Assembly: GCF_009646115.1 (NCBI RefSeq)
Contig: NZ_CP045720.1
Span: forward strand, 3,720,001-3,784,000
DNA from: Pantoea eucalypti
Lineage (GTDB): Bacteria > Pseudomonadota > Gammaproteobacteria > Enterobacterales > Enterobacteriaceae
DNA: 64,000 nucleotides
Direction of reading: 5' to 3'
Shown here: positions 1 to 9,584 of the stretch, in pieces
Layout: every line of letters begins with the position of its first letter
Numbering within the stretch: position 1 is the stretch's first letter
Position numbers and translations under genes: made by a program
Notes under the pieces: generated by a model
Database searches by the model: none
Told to the model about the DNA's origin: nothing
Seen by the model: only the letters and a program-made list of their open reading frames with translations

Positions 1-489
1 CGGCTCCCCAACGCGGATATCGATATCCATGTGCGCATCAAGAAAATTAAGCGGCTGGCTGCTGAGTTGTAACGACAGTGAGAGCTGCGGATGCAGCGCG
101 GCAAAAGCCGAGACGCAGGGCGCGATATGGCGACGGCCAAAACCAAAGGAGGCGTTGATGTTGAGGGTGCCGCGCAGCTGGGCTGTTTCACCGCTGACCG
201 CCTCTTCCAGCGCCGCAAGCTGATCCAGCAGCGGACGCGCGCCCGCCAGATAACGGCGGCCTTCCGGCGTCAGTTCCAGCCGGCGTGTGGTGCGGCGCAG
301 CAATTGCACACCAAGGCGCTGCTCCAGCTGGCTCAGACGTTTGCTTACCGCTGCCAGTGACAGGCCCAGTTCGCGCGCCGCCGCAGTCAGACTATCCAGC
401 GCGGCCAGGCGAACAAAGAAGGCTAAGTCATCAGTGGAGGTGCGGGATTCTCTACTTTGATTCAACAATGGATTGCCTTTCAGGCTCAT
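1..489 (-). CDS. LysR-family regulator, 3' part cut off by window edge (DmlR-like)
   Basis: A LysR-type transcriptional regulator reading off the left edge; the first 163 residues are visible. The N-terminal winged helix-turn-helix is clear (about residues 19-80, including SLAAVSKRLSQLEQRLG and LLRRTTRRLELTPEG), followed by the linker helix and the start of the effector-binding domain. The ATG at 489 lies 64 bp from the divergent dehydrogenase start at 554, the usual arrangement of a LysR activator and its target. E. coli dmlR/dmlA has the same layout, so a D-malate or tartrate-responsive activator is the best inference. The effector-binding half is mostly missing from view. Confidence 0.85.
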   Translation of the reverse strand, partial: MSLKGNPLLNQSRESRTSTDDLAFFVRLAALDSLTAAARELGLSLAAVSKRLSQLEQRLGVQLLRRTTRRLELTPEGRRYLAGARPLLDQLAALEEAVSGETAQLRGTLNINASFGFGRRHIAPCVSAFAALHPQLSLSLQLSSQPLNFLDAHMDIDIRVGEP

Positions 490-553
490 TATTTCCCCGG
501 AATCGACAGTTATACTGCGTACACAATTCGAACATCAACCGGAAAGGTGCCCT

Positions 554-1624
554 GTGACTGATAAAATCTACTCTATTGCTGTGATCCCTGGCGATGGCAT
601 CGGCAAAGAAGTGATGCCGGAAGGCGTCCGTGTAATGAATGCGGCTGCTGAGAAATTTAACATTCCGCTGCGCTGGGAGTGGTTCGATTACGCCAGCGCT
701 GACTACTGGCAGCAGCATGGCAAAATGCTGCCTGACGACTGGTTTCCGCAGCTGAAAGCCTTTGACGCGATTTATTTTGGCGCGGTCGGCTGGCCCGATG
801 TGGTGCCCGACCATGTTTCACTGTGGGGCTCGCTGCTACAGTTCCGCCGTGAGTTCGACCAGTACGTCAATCTGCGTCCGGTGCGACTGATGCCAGGGGT
901 GAAAGCGCCGCTGGCAAACCGTCAGCCTGGCGACATCGACTTCTATGTGGTGCGTGAAAACACCGAAGGTGAATACTCCAGCGTGGGTGGCACCATGTTT
1001 CCTGGCACCGACCGTGAAGTGGTGATTCAGGAGACGGTGATGACGCGCACTGGTGTTGACCGCATCCTGAAGTTTGCTTATCAGCTGGCGCAGAGCCGGC
1101 CGAAGAAGCACATGACCTCCGCCACCAAATCCAACGGCATCGCTATCACCATGCCTTACTGGGACAGCCGCGTCGAAGCGATGTCCGGCCAGTTCCCCGA
1201 GGTTCGCGTCGACAAGTATCATATTGATATTCTTACCGCCAACTTCGTGCTGCACCCGGACTGGTTTGATGTAGTGGTGGCCAGCAACCTGTTTGGGGAT
1301 ATCCTCTCCGATCTCGGCCCGGCCTGTACCGGCACCATTGGCATTGCGCCCTCCGCCAATATTAACCCGGAAGGCCTGTTTCCCAGCCTGTTTGAGCCGG
1401 TTCACGGTTCTGCGCCGGATATCGCAGGCAAAGGCATCGCCAATCCTATCGGGCAGATCTGGTGTGGGGCGATGATGCTGGAGCATCTCGGCTACAAAGC
1501 GGCGGGTGATGCGGTGTTAAATGCAATTGAACGTACGCTGGCGGCGGGAGAGCATCTGACGCGCGACCTCGGCGGCAACGCCAGCACCGAAGAGCTCGGC
1601 GCGGCCATCGCCGCCGCGCTGTAA
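554..1624 (+). CDS. dmlA: D-malate / tartrate dehydrogenase (decarboxylating)
   Basis: NAD-dependent beta-decarboxylating dehydrogenase of the isocitrate/isopropylmalate family, 356 residues against about 361 for E. coli DmlA. It oxidises D-malate to pyruvate and CO2; family members also accept tartrate. Visible family features are the N-terminal AVIPGDGIGKEV, the VRENTEGEYS substrate segment, and the metal/cofactor region SNLFGDILSDLGP followed by FEPVHGSAPDIAGKGIANP. I chose the GTG at 554 because it follows a GGAAAGG ribosome-binding site; the longer reading from 473 would run into the divergent regulator. The gene converges with the hydrolase gene with one base between their ends. Confidence 0.88.
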   Translation: MTDKIYSIAVIPGDGIGKEVMPEGVRVMNAAAEKFNIPLRWEWFDYASADYWQQHGKMLPDDWFPQLKAFDAIYFGAVGWPDVVPDHVSLWGSLLQFRREFDQYVNLRPVRLMPGVKAPLANRQPGDIDFYVVRENTEGEYSSVGGTMFPGTDREVVIQETVMTRTGVDRILKFAYQLAQSRPKKHMTSATKSNGIAITMPYWDSRVEAMSGQFPEVRVDKYHIDILTANFVLHPDWFDVVVASNLFGDILSDLGPACTGTIGIAPSANINPEGLFPSLFEPVHGSAPDIAGKGIANPIGQIWCGAMMLEHLGYKAAGDAVLNAIERTLAAGEHLTRDLGGNASTEELGAAIAAAL

Positions 1625-1625
1625 A

Positions 1626-2960
1626 TCAGTCCGGCAACTGCACCACGCATTCAGCATGCCAGCCTGGCGGTAACGGCGCGGGCCTGTTGATCACCAGGTT
1701 GTGCAGTTGCAGGTTCTCTACCCCGCGCGCAAACAGGCCCGGCAAACCGCCGGGATAGCGCTCTACGCCAAAGGCTTCACCGGTTTTCGGGTCAAGTTTG
1801 TAGGCGTTATCCAGCCCCATGCCGGTCGGTGAGTCGGGGTTACAGGGTGGTCGCACGTCATAGTGTCCCTGCGTCATCGGCGACACGGTCTGCCGCATCT
1901 GAAGCTGGCTGATAACCACATCGCGTATCCAGCCCGGTTCTGCCGCATGCAGGTTAACCGCCCCTTCTGCTACACCTGTCATGTTGCTGAACTGCACCTG
2001 CTCAACGATGCCAGGCGTGATGGCAGGATCGCGGCGGCGCACCGAAATATGCAGCGGATCGGCTTTGCCCCAGTGACAGGGCGGCGCGTGGTGACAGGCA
2101 AAAGTCAGGTTACTGAACAGCAGACGGCGTATCGCACCGCCGTCACGCGACAGAATGCCGATGCCCCGGTTGGAATCAAAAATAGTGCAGCCGGTTACCG
2201 TGACATCTTCCACATCATCCCAGGTTTCGGTGCCGATTTTAAAGGCGCAGCTGTAACTGCGCAGCAGACAGTTGGTGATCATAATCTGCCGCGCCGGACG
2301 CCGCAGCGCGGCCGGTTTGTGGGTGGTTTTAATGCAGATAGCGTCATCGGCGGCACTGAGGTAGCTGTTGCTGACAAATACCGCCTCGCATCCGTCAATA
2401 TCCAGCGCATCGGTATTCGGCATGGTCATGGCGTTGTCGATAGTGAGATGGTCGATATGCACATGGCGACAGCTCACCAGATGCACCGTCCACATCGGCG
2501 CCTGCACGATGGTAAAGGCGGTCAGCGTCACCTGCTCGCAATCTTCAAACACGATAATGCGCGGCCGGTCAGGACGCGGCAGGCGATAACCCTGCTCATC
2601 CCGCTCAGCGGCGAACCAGGCTTCACCCTCGCCATCGATGCGGCCAGTGCCGCTGATAGTGATATTGCGCTGGCCCAGCGCATAGAGCAGCACGTTATGG
2701 GACTTCTCAGCACAGCTGAGTGCCTGCACCGCCTGGTAGTCAGCCAGCCGCGGACTGGCGATCAGCACCGCACCCGCTTCCAGGTGCAGTTCAAAATCAG
2801 ATGGCAGATTCAGGCAGCCGCTGCGATAACGCCCGGCAGGCAAGGTAAGACGCCCCCCGCCGGCCGCCGCAATCTGATCCATGGCGCGCTGCAGCACGGC
2901 CGTGTCCGGGGTTTCGCCATCGGCGACAGGATGAAAATCAGCAAGGGAAAGGTGCATCAT
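1626..2960 (-). CDS. glycoside hydrolase family 28 (polygalacturonase-like), cytoplasmic
   Basis: Right-handed parallel beta-helix glycosidase of family GH28, 444 residues. Catalytic-region motifs are visible: NTDALDID near residue 182, AADDAICIK near 203, and KIGTETWDD near 241. A later GKADPLHIS segment is, as I recall, typical of one bacterial GH28 subgroup. The usual HG and RIK motifs of classical endopolygalacturonases are not evident. There is no signal peptide, so it should act in the cytoplasm on imported oligosaccharides. It is the last gene of the binding-protein / permease operon, 100 bp downstream of the second permease. Start ATG follows GGGAGACGC; the next codon is also ATG. The exact bond cleaved cannot be read from the sequence. 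Confidence 0.8.
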   Translation of the reverse strand: MMHLSLADFHPVADGETPDTAVLQRAMDQIAAAGGGRLTLPAGRYRSGCLNLPSDFELHLEAGAVLIASPRLADYQAVQALSCAEKSHNVLLYALGQRNITISGTGRIDGEGEAWFAAERDEQGYRLPRPDRPRIIVFEDCEQVTLTAFTIVQAPMWTVHLVSCRHVHIDHLTIDNAMTMPNTDALDIDGCEAVFVSNSYLSAADDAICIKTTHKPAALRRPARQIMITNCLLRSYSCAFKIGTETWDDVEDVTVTGCTIFDSNRGIGILSRDGGAIRRLLFSNLTFACHHAPPCHWGKADPLHISVRRRDPAITPGIVEQVQFSNMTGVAEGAVNLHAAEPGWIRDVVISQLQMRQTVSPMTQGHYDVRPPCNPDSPTGMGLDNAYKLDPKTGEAFGVERYPGGLPGLFARGVENLQLHNLVINRPAPLPPGWHAECVVQLPD

Positions 2961-3060
2961 GCGTCTCCCGCAGGATTGAGGAAGAGAAATTCCAGCACGA
3001 CACGGCGCGGGAAACCTTTGTCTGGTCGCCAGTACGCCGTTTCGTGCGGGATATCACAAA

Positions 3061-3876
3061 TTACTTCACGGCCCCTTCAGTGACGCCGCTGATAAACTTG
3101 CGCTGGAAAATCAGGAACACCACGATCAGCGGCATAATCACAATCATTGCGCCCGCCATCAGCACCGGAATGTCGATGGTGTTTTTGTTCTGGAAAAACA
3201 TCATGCCAATCGGCAGCGTGCGCAGCTCATCCTTGTTGACCAGAATCAGTGGGATCAGAAACTCGTTCCAGGTCCAGATAAACAGCAGCAGCCCCAGCGT
3301 CGACAGCGTTGGCCAGATTGCCGGCACCAGAATGCCCCACAGAATTTTGACCCGCGACGCCCCATCCATCACCGCCGCTTCTACCAGCTCTTTCGGCACC
3401 TGCTGAAACGCGCTGGCGATCATCAGCGTGGTAAAGGGCAGCGACAGGGCGATTTGCGGCAGGATCAGCGCCAGATAGGTGTTGGTGAGCCCCATCCAGC
3501 GCAGCTCGTGATAGAGCGGAATGATAAAGGCTTCACTCGGCAGCACCATCCCCAGGGCCAGCATCGCCCCAATCACTTTTTTACCAGGGATCTTCAGCCA
3601 GGCGAAACCAAAACCAGCCAGAATACCCAGCAGCACGCTGAACAGTACGACCGGAATCACCACCAGCACCGAGTTGAGGAAGTAGACGTTAAAATGCCCC
3701 TGCTGCCACGCGGTCACGTAGTTTTTGAAATTCAGCGAGGCTGGCAGCGTGAAGATGCCCTGAAACAGCTCCATCTGGGTTTTAAACGAGGTCATCAGCG
3801 CCATCAGAAACGGCAGAATCGTCATCAGCGCTACGATCCAGATCAGCGCGCGTGAAATCACCGGCGTGCTTCGCAT
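3061..3876 (-). CDS. ABC sugar transporter inner-membrane permease (MalG type)
   Basis: Second permease of a carbohydrate ABC importer, 271 residues with about six membrane helices. The cytoplasmic EAA loop that docks on the ATPase is visible (ELVEAAVMDGASRVKILWGI, about residues 163-182). The sequence ends in KFISGVTEGAVK, as usual for MalG/UgpE-like permeases. The start codon overlaps the stop of the upstream permease by one base (TGATG), so the two are translationally coupled. The partners are the permease at 3876-4748, the binding protein at 4806-6137 and, on the other strand, the ATPase at 7300-8391. Confidence 0.9.
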   Translation of the reverse strand: MRSTPVISRALIWIVALMTILPFLMALMTSFKTQMELFQGIFTLPASLNFKNYVTAWQQGHFNVYFLNSVLVVIPVVLFSVLLGILAGFGFAWLKIPGKKVIGAMLALGMVLPSEAFIIPLYHELRWMGLTNTYLALILPQIALSLPFTTLMIASAFQQVPKELVEAAVMDGASRVKILWGILVPAIWPTLSTLGLLLFIWTWNEFLIPLILVNKDELRTLPIGMMFFQNKNTIDIPVLMAGAMIVIMPLIVVFLIFQRKFISGVTEGAVK

Positions 3877-4748
3877 CAGTAACGCTCCTTTAAGGCCAGA
3901 TGAATCAGATAGTTGATCCCTAAAACAATAATCATGCTGAACACCGCCACCGACGAGGCGTAGCCAAAGTAGTGCAGGTCAAAGCCCTGCTTATACATAA
4001 AGATGTTGGTGACCATGGTGGAGGTGCCTGGGCCGCCCTGCGTCATCACATAGACCAGGTCAAAGGCTTTCAGGCTGGCGATCACCGTCAGCAGCAGCGC
4101 AATCCGCAGCTCGGGCCGCAGGCCGGGCAGCGTAATACGCATAAATTTCTGACGGCGCGATGAGCCATCCAGATCGGCGGCTTCCAGCAGTGAGGGATCC
4201 ATACGCTGCAGGCCTGCCATAAACAGCACCAGACAGAAGCCGAAGAAGTACCAGGTCGCGACCAGACCGACAGCGGGCAGCGCCCAGGTAAAATCACCCA
4301 GCCAGGAGAGCGCCAGCTGGGGCAATCCGATCGCGCGTAATATCTGGTCGATGGGGCCAAACGCCGGGTTATAGAGCCAGCGCCATACTACACCCAGCAC
4401 CGCCATTGGCATGATATAGGGCAGGAAGAAGAGAATGCGCAGCACGCTACGTTCGTTATTGTTGCGCGTGTCATACAGAAAGCTGCAGAGCAGCAGGCCG
4501 ACGCCAATCGGCAACAGGGTATAGAACAGCATCAGGATGGCGTTATTGCCCAGCGCAATCCAGAACACCGGATCGCTGAACATCCGCATGTAGTTGCTGA
4601 TGCCACTAAACACCGGCAGTGAGGTGCCGTCCCATTCGGTAAAACTGATGCCCAGCGAGGCCAGCAGCGGGAAGAGCAGAAACACCGCATAGACCAGCAC
4701 CGCAGGCAGAACATAGAGGAAATTACGCCAGCTGCTTAAATTCAACAT
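3876..4748 (-). CDS. ABC sugar transporter inner-membrane permease (MalF/UgpA type)
   Basis: First permease of the carbohydrate importer, 290 residues with six predicted membrane segments. The EAA-type loop is visible (SLLEAADLDGSSRRQKFMRI, about residues 186-205), followed by a conserved FDLVYVMTQGGPG segment typical of MalF/UgpA-like permeases. It lies 57 bp downstream of the binding-protein gene, and a strong stem-loop (4778-4800) fills that gap. It heterodimerises with the next permease by family analogy. Confidence 0.9.
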   Translation of the reverse strand: MLNLSSWRNFLYVLPAVLVYAVFLLFPLLASLGISFTEWDGTSLPVFSGISNYMRMFSDPVFWIALGNNAILMLFYTLLPIGVGLLLCSFLYDTRNNNERSVLRILFFLPYIMPMAVLGVVWRWLYNPAFGPIDQILRAIGLPQLALSWLGDFTWALPAVGLVATWYFFGFCLVLFMAGLQRMDPSLLEAADLDGSSRRQKFMRITLPGLRPELRIALLLTVIASLKAFDLVYVMTQGGPGTSTMVTNIFMYKQGFDLHYFGYASSVAVFSMIIVLGINYLIHLALKERY

Positions 4749-4777
4749 AACCCTACTCGTGGTTCAGAACGATGCTC

Positions 4778-4800
4778 AGGCCCGGCTGTTCGCCGGGCCT
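4778..4800 (-). terminator. intercistronic stem-loop behind the binding-protein gene
   Basis: A perfect 9-bp stem (AGGCCCGGC / GCCGGGCCT) with a 5-nt loop and no T-tract lies between the binding-protein and first permease genes. Such hairpins, known from malE-malF, stabilise the upstream mRNA or partly stop transcription, giving more binding protein than permease. That role is inferred here; the hairpin itself is visible. Confidence 0.7.
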
Positions 4801-4805
4801 CCGGC

Positions 4806-6137
4806 TTAATGCTTCAGGGTTTTCAGGTAACGCTGATAGTTGTTATCAAAATTCACCACCATCTGATCGGGGGTCTGACGACCCGCCAGCAGCAGCTGGA
4901 CGTTCTGATTCAGCTCGGCGTTCATGGTCGGTGTTGCCCAGTCCACGTAGTGGCCTAAACCGTCGTAGTCGTTGAGCGTCAGCCAGACCTGATACGCTTC
5001 CGCCAGCAGCGGATTATCCGCTGGCATTTTGGCCGCTTTGTTCGTGCTGGCCGGCAGGAAGCCCACTTTCAGCCAGCGGTTCGCCATGGCATCAGAGACC
5101 ATATAGTTGATGAACTTCGCTGCACCTTCCTGCTGATCTTTGCCTTTGGCGGTGCTGGTAATTGAGAACGCCAGATCGGTCCCGCCCACCATCAGCGGCT
5201 GTTTCACGCCTTCACCGGCAGGCATCGCGGCGAAGTGAATATCTTTGTTGTCTTTAAACTGGCCGAGATACCACGTGCCGCTGACCAGGAACGCAGCCTG
5301 ACCGTTCTGGAACAGCGTCGCCGCATCGTCGTGACCAATGCCCTGGAAGCCAGGGAAGAAGTAGCCTTTGTCGGTCCAGCTCTTCATCATCGTGGCGGCA
5401 TTGACCAGCTTGCTGTCTTTGAAGGTGCCGCCCACATCGTAAATCAGATTATCCAGCGTCTTGCGGTCATGGCTTTCAATCTGCGCCTGCCACAGCGTGC
5501 TAAGCAGTTGCTGGCCCATGTTGCCATCCAGCAGGCCGAGCATCATCGGCGCGGTGCCCTGCTGTTTCAGCTTCGCCATGGCACTCTCCAGCTCAGCCAG
5601 CGTTTTCGGCACCGCAATGCCCGCTTTGTCCAGCACCGCTTTGTTGTAATAGAGCCCGACCATTTCGCCCAGGCTGGCGATGCCATACAGCTTGCCGCTA
5701 CCAAACTCGCCGCTGTCTGACCAGCGGTTACGTTTCAGAATCGAGTCCGGGAAGCGGGTAGTCCAGCCGTCGCTGGCGGCATAGCTATCGAGCGGCAGCA
5801 ACAGCTTATCTTTAACCAGCGAACCCATATCGCCGCCGCCCTGGTTGACCTGGGCGATCTGCGGGCCATCACCGGCAGTCAGTGCCAGCTTCAGCGGAAT
5901 ACGGGTATCTTCAAAGGAGTGAACCGAGCGGTTAATCACGATGCCGGGATTCTGCTGTGAGAACTCTTTAATCCCTTCATCCACCGCAGCGGTCTGCTCA
6001 GGGTAGTTGTAGATATCCCACTCATTCAGAGTGACAGCAGCGTGGGCGGCATGAGAGACGCTGCCCGCCAGCAGGCCCGCTACCAGCAGCCGACCCACAT
6101 TGCGAATTCGGAACGAACGAACGGAAGAAACAGACAT
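4806..6137 (-). CDS. ABC transporter periplasmic sugar-binding protein
   Basis: Family-1 extracellular solute-binding protein, 443 residues, first gene of the operon. The N-terminus has a typical Sec signal (basic start, hydrophobic [14 protein letters not shown] core, cleavage near AHA-A). The mature protein has the bilobal binding-protein pattern, with [24 protein letters not shown] and a later [13 protein letters not shown] segment. I chose the ATG at 6137, which has an AGAAGGTGAG site at good spacing; a GTG three codons upstream is the alternative. It delivers an oligosaccharide to the two permeases. The bound sugar is unknown; neighbours suggest a uronate- or amino-sugar-containing oligomer. 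Confidence 0.9.
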   Translation of the reverse strand: MSVSSVRSFRIRNVGRLLVAGLLAGSVSHAAHAAVTLNEWDIYNYPEQTAAVDEGIKEFSQQNPGIVINRSVHSFEDTRIPLKLALTAGDGPQIAQVNQGGGDMGSLVKDKLLLPLDSYAASDGWTTRFPDSILKRNRWSDSGEFGSGKLYGIASLGEMVGLYYNKAVLDKAGIAVPKTLAELESAMAKLKQQGTAPMMLGLLDGNMGQQLLSTLWQAQIESHDRKTLDNLIYDVGGTFKDSKLVNAATMMKSWTDKGYFFPGFQGIGHDDAATLFQNGQAAFLVSGTWYLGQFKDNKDIHFAAMPAGEGVKQPLMVGGTDLAFSITSTAKGKDQQEGAAKFINYMVSDAMANRWLKVGFLPASTNKAAKMPADNPLLAEAYQVWLTLNDYDGLGHYVDWATPTMNAELNQNVQLLLAGRQTPDQMVVNFDNNYQRYLKTLKH

Positions 6138-6687
6138 TATGCTCACCTTCTTCAGACCAGGGTCGGCATCCTTTCATCTCACCGCCTGACATCCTGCAGG
6201 CTGCAGCCGCACACAAACGCACTCACTCATACTTACTTTAATAGAAAAATAAAGTCAAACAGCCTGCCGACCGAATTGTCAGGCTGTGAGCACGCGCAAA
6301 TAAACAGTGACATGGCGTGAAAATCAGCACGCCGCGCTGGCATTTACACCATTAACCGTGGCGGCACGTCGCCAGCCACTTTTTCTGCAGCAGGAGATGC
6401 CAGAGGAATAATCGCAAAATAACGTCCTGATAAAACATATGAAAATCCTATCACGCTCACACTTTTCTCTTTTGACCGGCCGTGAATCTGCCGCCAGCCG
6501 CCCTGTTCCGGGCGTGTTGGCGATCACAGTTGTGCATCCCGATGCCGGTAAACATTGCCGAACCGCCTGCGTTAGTGCGATAAGGTAATTATTCTATCTT
6601 GAAAACTAAGTCCACTTTCATTAACGTAACTTTTACCTGCGGAGCTGTTCAATCCCTGACCGGTTCCCTCACTCACGAGAACTCACC
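6138..6687. promoter_or_regulatory. divergent control region of the oligosaccharide locus
   Basis: This 550-bp gap separates the leftward binding-protein operon from the rightward acetyltransferase-ATPase unit and must hold both promoters. It contains a 6-bp inverted repeat (ACTTTA at 6235-6240, TAAAGT at 6250-6255) in an AT-rich patch, a plausible operator for the locus's ROK regulator. It also has a half-matching CRP-like site around 6450-6470 on the minus strand. I see no convincing gene in it. The operator assignments are inference. Confidence 0.35.
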
Positions 6688-7287
6688 ATGGCGAATCAAG
6701 GTGTCATTCGTCCGGCCACACCGGCGGACTACCCGGCGCTCTACCGCATCTGCCTGGAAACAGCCGATGCGGGCGGCGATGCCCGCGCGCTCTACTCCGA
6801 TCCTGACTATCCCGGCCAGCGTTTTGCCGTGCCCTATGCGCATTTTGCGCCGGACTTTGCTTTTGTACTGGAGCAGGACGGTGAGGTACAGGGTTACGTG
6901 GTCGCCGCGCCGGATACCCGCGCGTTTGAAGCGCAGCTTCAGGCCGAATGGTGGCCGCAGTTGCAGGAGAAATATCGCGATCGCAGCGCCAGTGCCCCGC
7001 TCGACAGCAAAGTGCTCGATTCGATACGCCATCCCGAGCAGGCCGCTGAGATCCTGGTGACGCAGTGGCCTGCTCATCTGCATATCAACCTGCTGCCGGC
7101 GGCACAGAAAGGCGGCTGGGGTCGCCGGATGATTGAGCATGAACTGGCGGCGCTCCGCGCTGCTGGCGTCAGTGGTGTTCATCTTGGCGTCAGCCTGCAG
7201 AACGAGCAGGTTTGTGCCTTCTATGCGCGCATGGGGTTTACCCCAATCATGCGCAGCAATGCCATCTACATGGGCCAGTTACTCTGA
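6688..7287 (+). CDS. GNAT-family N-acetyltransferase
   Basis: GCN5-related acetyltransferase of 199 residues. The acetyl-CoA binding segment is visible in the C-terminal half (LPAAQKGGWGRRMIEHEL, about residues 135-152, matching the family Q/R-x-x-G-x-G/A signature). The final strand-turn has a NEQVCAFYARMGF motif typical of GNAT proteins. The N-terminus IRPATPADYPALYRIC is also characteristic. It lies 12 bp ahead of the transporter ATPase and is clearly co-transcribed. The link to a sugar importer and a glucosamine-kinase-like protein suggests it may acetylate an amino sugar. That is inference; protein or small-molecule substrates remain possible. Confidence 0.8.
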   Translation: MANQGVIRPATPADYPALYRICLETADAGGDARALYSDPDYPGQRFAVPYAHFAPDFAFVLEQDGEVQGYVVAAPDTRAFEAQLQAEWWPQLQEKYRDRSASAPLDSKVLDSIRHPEQAAEILVTQWPAHLHINLLPAAQKGGWGRRMIEHELAALRAAGVSGVHLGVSLQNEQVCAFYARMGFTPIMRSNAIYMGQLL

Positions 7288-7299
7288 GTGAGGTAGCCG

Positions 7300-8391
7300 A
7301 TGACCAGCCTGCGCTTGCAGAATGTGAAGAAGTCGTATGAACACGTCAATGTCATTCATGGCATCGATCTGACGATAAACAGTGGCGAATTTGTCGTGTT
7401 TGTTGGGCCATCTGGCTGCGGCAAGTCGACGCTGCTGCGGATGATCGCCGGGCTGGAGGAGATCAGCAGCGGGCAGTTGCTGATTGAGGAGCAGGACATG
7501 ACACAGCAGCCCGCCACTGAGCGCGGCATTGCTATGGTGTTTCAGTCTTATGCGCTCTACCCCAACATGACGGTGCGCGGCAACCTGGCGTATCCGCTGG
7601 AGGTAATGAAAAAGTCCAAAGCGGAGATTAACGAGGCGATAGCCCAGACGGCCGCCCGCCTGCATCTCACCGAACTGCTCGACCGCCTGCCGCGTGCGCT
7701 CTCTGGCGGACAGCGACAGCGCGTGGCAATTGGCCGGGCGATTATCCGTCATCCGCGCATCTTCCTGTTTGATGAGCCACTCTCTAACCTTGATGCAGAG
7801 CTGCGCCTGCAGATGCGCATTGAGATTGCCCGGCTGCACGCCTCGCTTGGCAACACCATGATTTATGTCACCCACGATCAGCTGGAGGCAATGACGCTGG
7901 CTGACCGCATCGTGGTGCTGCGTCAGGGCCGCATTGAGCAGGTCGGTGCACCGCTGACGCTTTATCACGACCCGGATAATCTGTTTGTCGCCGGTTTTAT
8001 CGGCTCACCAAAAATGAACTTTCTGCGGGCGGAAATCAGCGCCACGGGCGCGGGGGAAGTGCAACTGCGGGTGCCGGAACTGAAGATTGAGGGGCTGGTG
8101 CTGAAAATCGCCGCCGACTGCCGCGAGGGACAAACCGTCACGCTGGGCATTCGTCCTGAACATTTCCAGCCTGCCGCGCAGACGCCGGACGCATTGCGCT
8201 TTCACGGCGAGCTGGCTTATGGCGAGATGCTGGGTCATACCAACTATCTCTACCTGGATATCGGGCGTGAACAGATGCTGGTCGTGGAAGAGCGCGAGGC
8301 GACGACGCGCGAGCTCGGAACCCAGGTTGAACTGGGCTTTTCTGCCGCGCACTGCCTGCTGTTTGATGAGCAGGGACTGCGCCTGCGCTAA
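7300..8391 (+). CDS. ABC sugar transporter ATP-binding protein (MalK/UgpC type)
   Basis: The ATPase that energises the importer, 363 residues. Walker A (GPSGCGKST, about residue 37), the ABC signature ([15 protein letters not shown], about 134), Walker B ([12 protein letters not shown]) and the switch histidine (YVTHDQ) are all intact. A C-terminal TOBE-type domain from about residue 240 marks it as a MalK-like CUT1 ATPase. It is encoded away from its permeases, in a divergent unit behind the acetyltransferase. An overlapping 9-bp-stem terminator follows it. Confidence 0.92.
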   Translation: MTSLRLQNVKKSYEHVNVIHGIDLTINSGEFVVFVGPSGCGKSTLLRMIAGLEEISSGQLLIEEQDMTQQPATERGIAMVFQSYALYPNMTVRGNLAYPLEVMKKSKAEINEAIAQTAARLHLTELLDRLPRALSGGQRQRVAIGRAIIRHPRIFLFDEPLSNLDAELRLQMRIEIARLHASLGNTMIYVTHDQLEAMTLADRIVVLRQGRIEQVGAPLTLYHDPDNLFVAGFIGSPKMNFLRAEISATGAGEVQLRVPELKIEGLVLKIAADCREGQTVTLGIRPEHFQPAAQTPDALRFHGELAYGEMLGHTNYLYLDIGREQMLVVEEREATTRELGTQVELGFSAAHCLLFDEQGLRLR

Positions 8392-8408
8392 GAACGCGTG
8401 GAAACAAA

Positions 8409-8435
8409 AACGGGCGCCGCAGCGCCCGTTTTTTT
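8409..8435 (+). terminator. rho-independent terminator, shared by convergent genes
   Basis: A 9-bp perfect stem (AACGGGCGC / GCGCCCGTT) with a CGCA loop is followed by a run of T. It ends the acetyltransferase-ATPase unit. An A-run lies on its left side, so it may also serve the leftward ROK gene. Confidence 0.9.
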
Positions 8436-8449
8436 ATTTGAGAGATCAC

Positions 8450-9568
8450 TCAGGTGACCGGCTCTTCATCGGCCTGCGCCGCCAGCAGATCAAGCAGCCG
8501 GTTGACGGCAAAACCCGCCGCACCCAGCGCCCACATCCGGTTCGATTCCGTCAGGAACTGCAGCGGCGTCATCTGTGGCGTCAGTTTAAGCCGGTAGGCC
8601 TGGAAGCTCTGAGTGATGTGATCGAGCAGAATGCGCGACGCCATGTGCGGCTCCATCGCCAGATAAACCACATCCGGATCGTAGGCCACTGACAGGTTCG
8701 CCAGCGAAATGCCCAGCTCACGTCCTGCTTCTTCCAGCACCGCCAGTACCTCAGGCGCAGGACGCTGATCCAGCGCCTGCAACGTGAGGCCTTCCACCGG
8801 TTCCTGCGCTGCAAGCCGCTGCAGAATGGCACGCGATGAGGCGACATCCTCCAGCAGACGCAGCGAGCCGTCCCCCACCAGCCCATTGCCAATCTCGCCC
8901 GCTTTGCCGTGACGACCACGGTAGAGTTGACGATTCAGGATGATGCCCGCACCAATCCCTTTGCCATAGGTGGCGATCACCGCCGACTGTGCATTGCCAA
9001 GCTGACCAAACACCAGCGCCGCCATTGCCATCGCGTTGGCGTCGTTCTCGATAAATACCGGCAGTGAGAAACGTTCTTCCAGCAGACGCGCAATCGGGAC
9101 GTTGTCCCAGTCGAGCACTTTAGAGCGAATGCAGTAGCCATTTTCAGCATCCACCAGACCCGACAGTGCCAGACCAATCGCACCCACCCGCTTCTCCTCC
9201 ACGCCGCGCAGGAATTTCGCCAGCGCATCGCCAAGCTGGCGGGGTGTCAGCGTGCCTGTGGGCATCTGCTGTTCGCCCAGCAGATTGCCGCTGAGATCGG
9301 TCATGACGATAAGATTACGTTCTGCATTGAGCTGAATGCCAATCACGCTGGCGCGATCGGGATTGAGGCCCAGCAGGGTTTTTGGCCGCCCCATTGATAC
9401 GCGACGCAGCCCCAGCTCCTGCACAATCTCCTGCGCCAGCAGGCGATTAGTGGCCTGCGACACGGTCGACATGCTGAGTCCGCTTCGGACTTTCAGGTCT
9501 GACTGGCTGATCGGCGCATTTTCAACAATCAACCGCAGAATGCGCGCGGTTACGTTGGGAGCGGTCAT
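8450..9568 (-). CDS. ROK-family transcriptional regulator lacking the zinc motif
   Basis: NagC/Mlc-like ROK repressor of 372 residues. An N-terminal MarR-like winged helix (ISQSDLKVRSGLSMSTVSQATNRLL, about 19-43) precedes the sugar-kinase fold with the phosphate-binding KGIGAGIILN loop (about 205-214). Where typical ROK proteins have GAGEIGH and a C-x-C-G-x-x-G-C-x-E zinc site, this one reads KAGEIGNGLVGDGSLRLLED, with no cysteines and His replaced by Asn. It therefore probably does not bind zinc. It lies behind the sugar kinase and is the likely regulator of the whole locus. Confidence 0.85.
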   Translation of the reverse strand: MTAPNVTARILRLIVENAPISQSDLKVRSGLSMSTVSQATNRLLAQEIVQELGLRRVSMGRPKTLLGLNPDRASVIGIQLNAERNLIVMTDLSGNLLGEQQMPTGTLTPRQLGDALAKFLRGVEEKRVGAIGLALSGLVDAENGYCIRSKVLDWDNVPIARLLEERFSLPVFIENDANAMAMAALVFGQLGNAQSAVIATYGKGIGAGIILNRQLYRGRHGKAGEIGNGLVGDGSLRLLEDVASSRAILQRLAAQEPVEGLTLQALDQRPAPEVLAVLEEAGRELGISLANLSVAYDPDVVYLAMEPHMASRILLDHITQSFQAYRLKLTPQMTPLQFLTESNRMWALGAAGFAVNRLLDLLAAQADEEPVT

Positions 9569-9584
9569 AAGTTCCTCGGGTTAT

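Noticed and set aside
1863..3083. A 406-codon plus-strand frame opposite the GH28 gene
   Set aside because: It mirrors a well-supported GH28 gene with clear motifs; its translation is rich in His, Arg and Gln without a domain, typical of an antisense shadow in GC-rich coding DNA.
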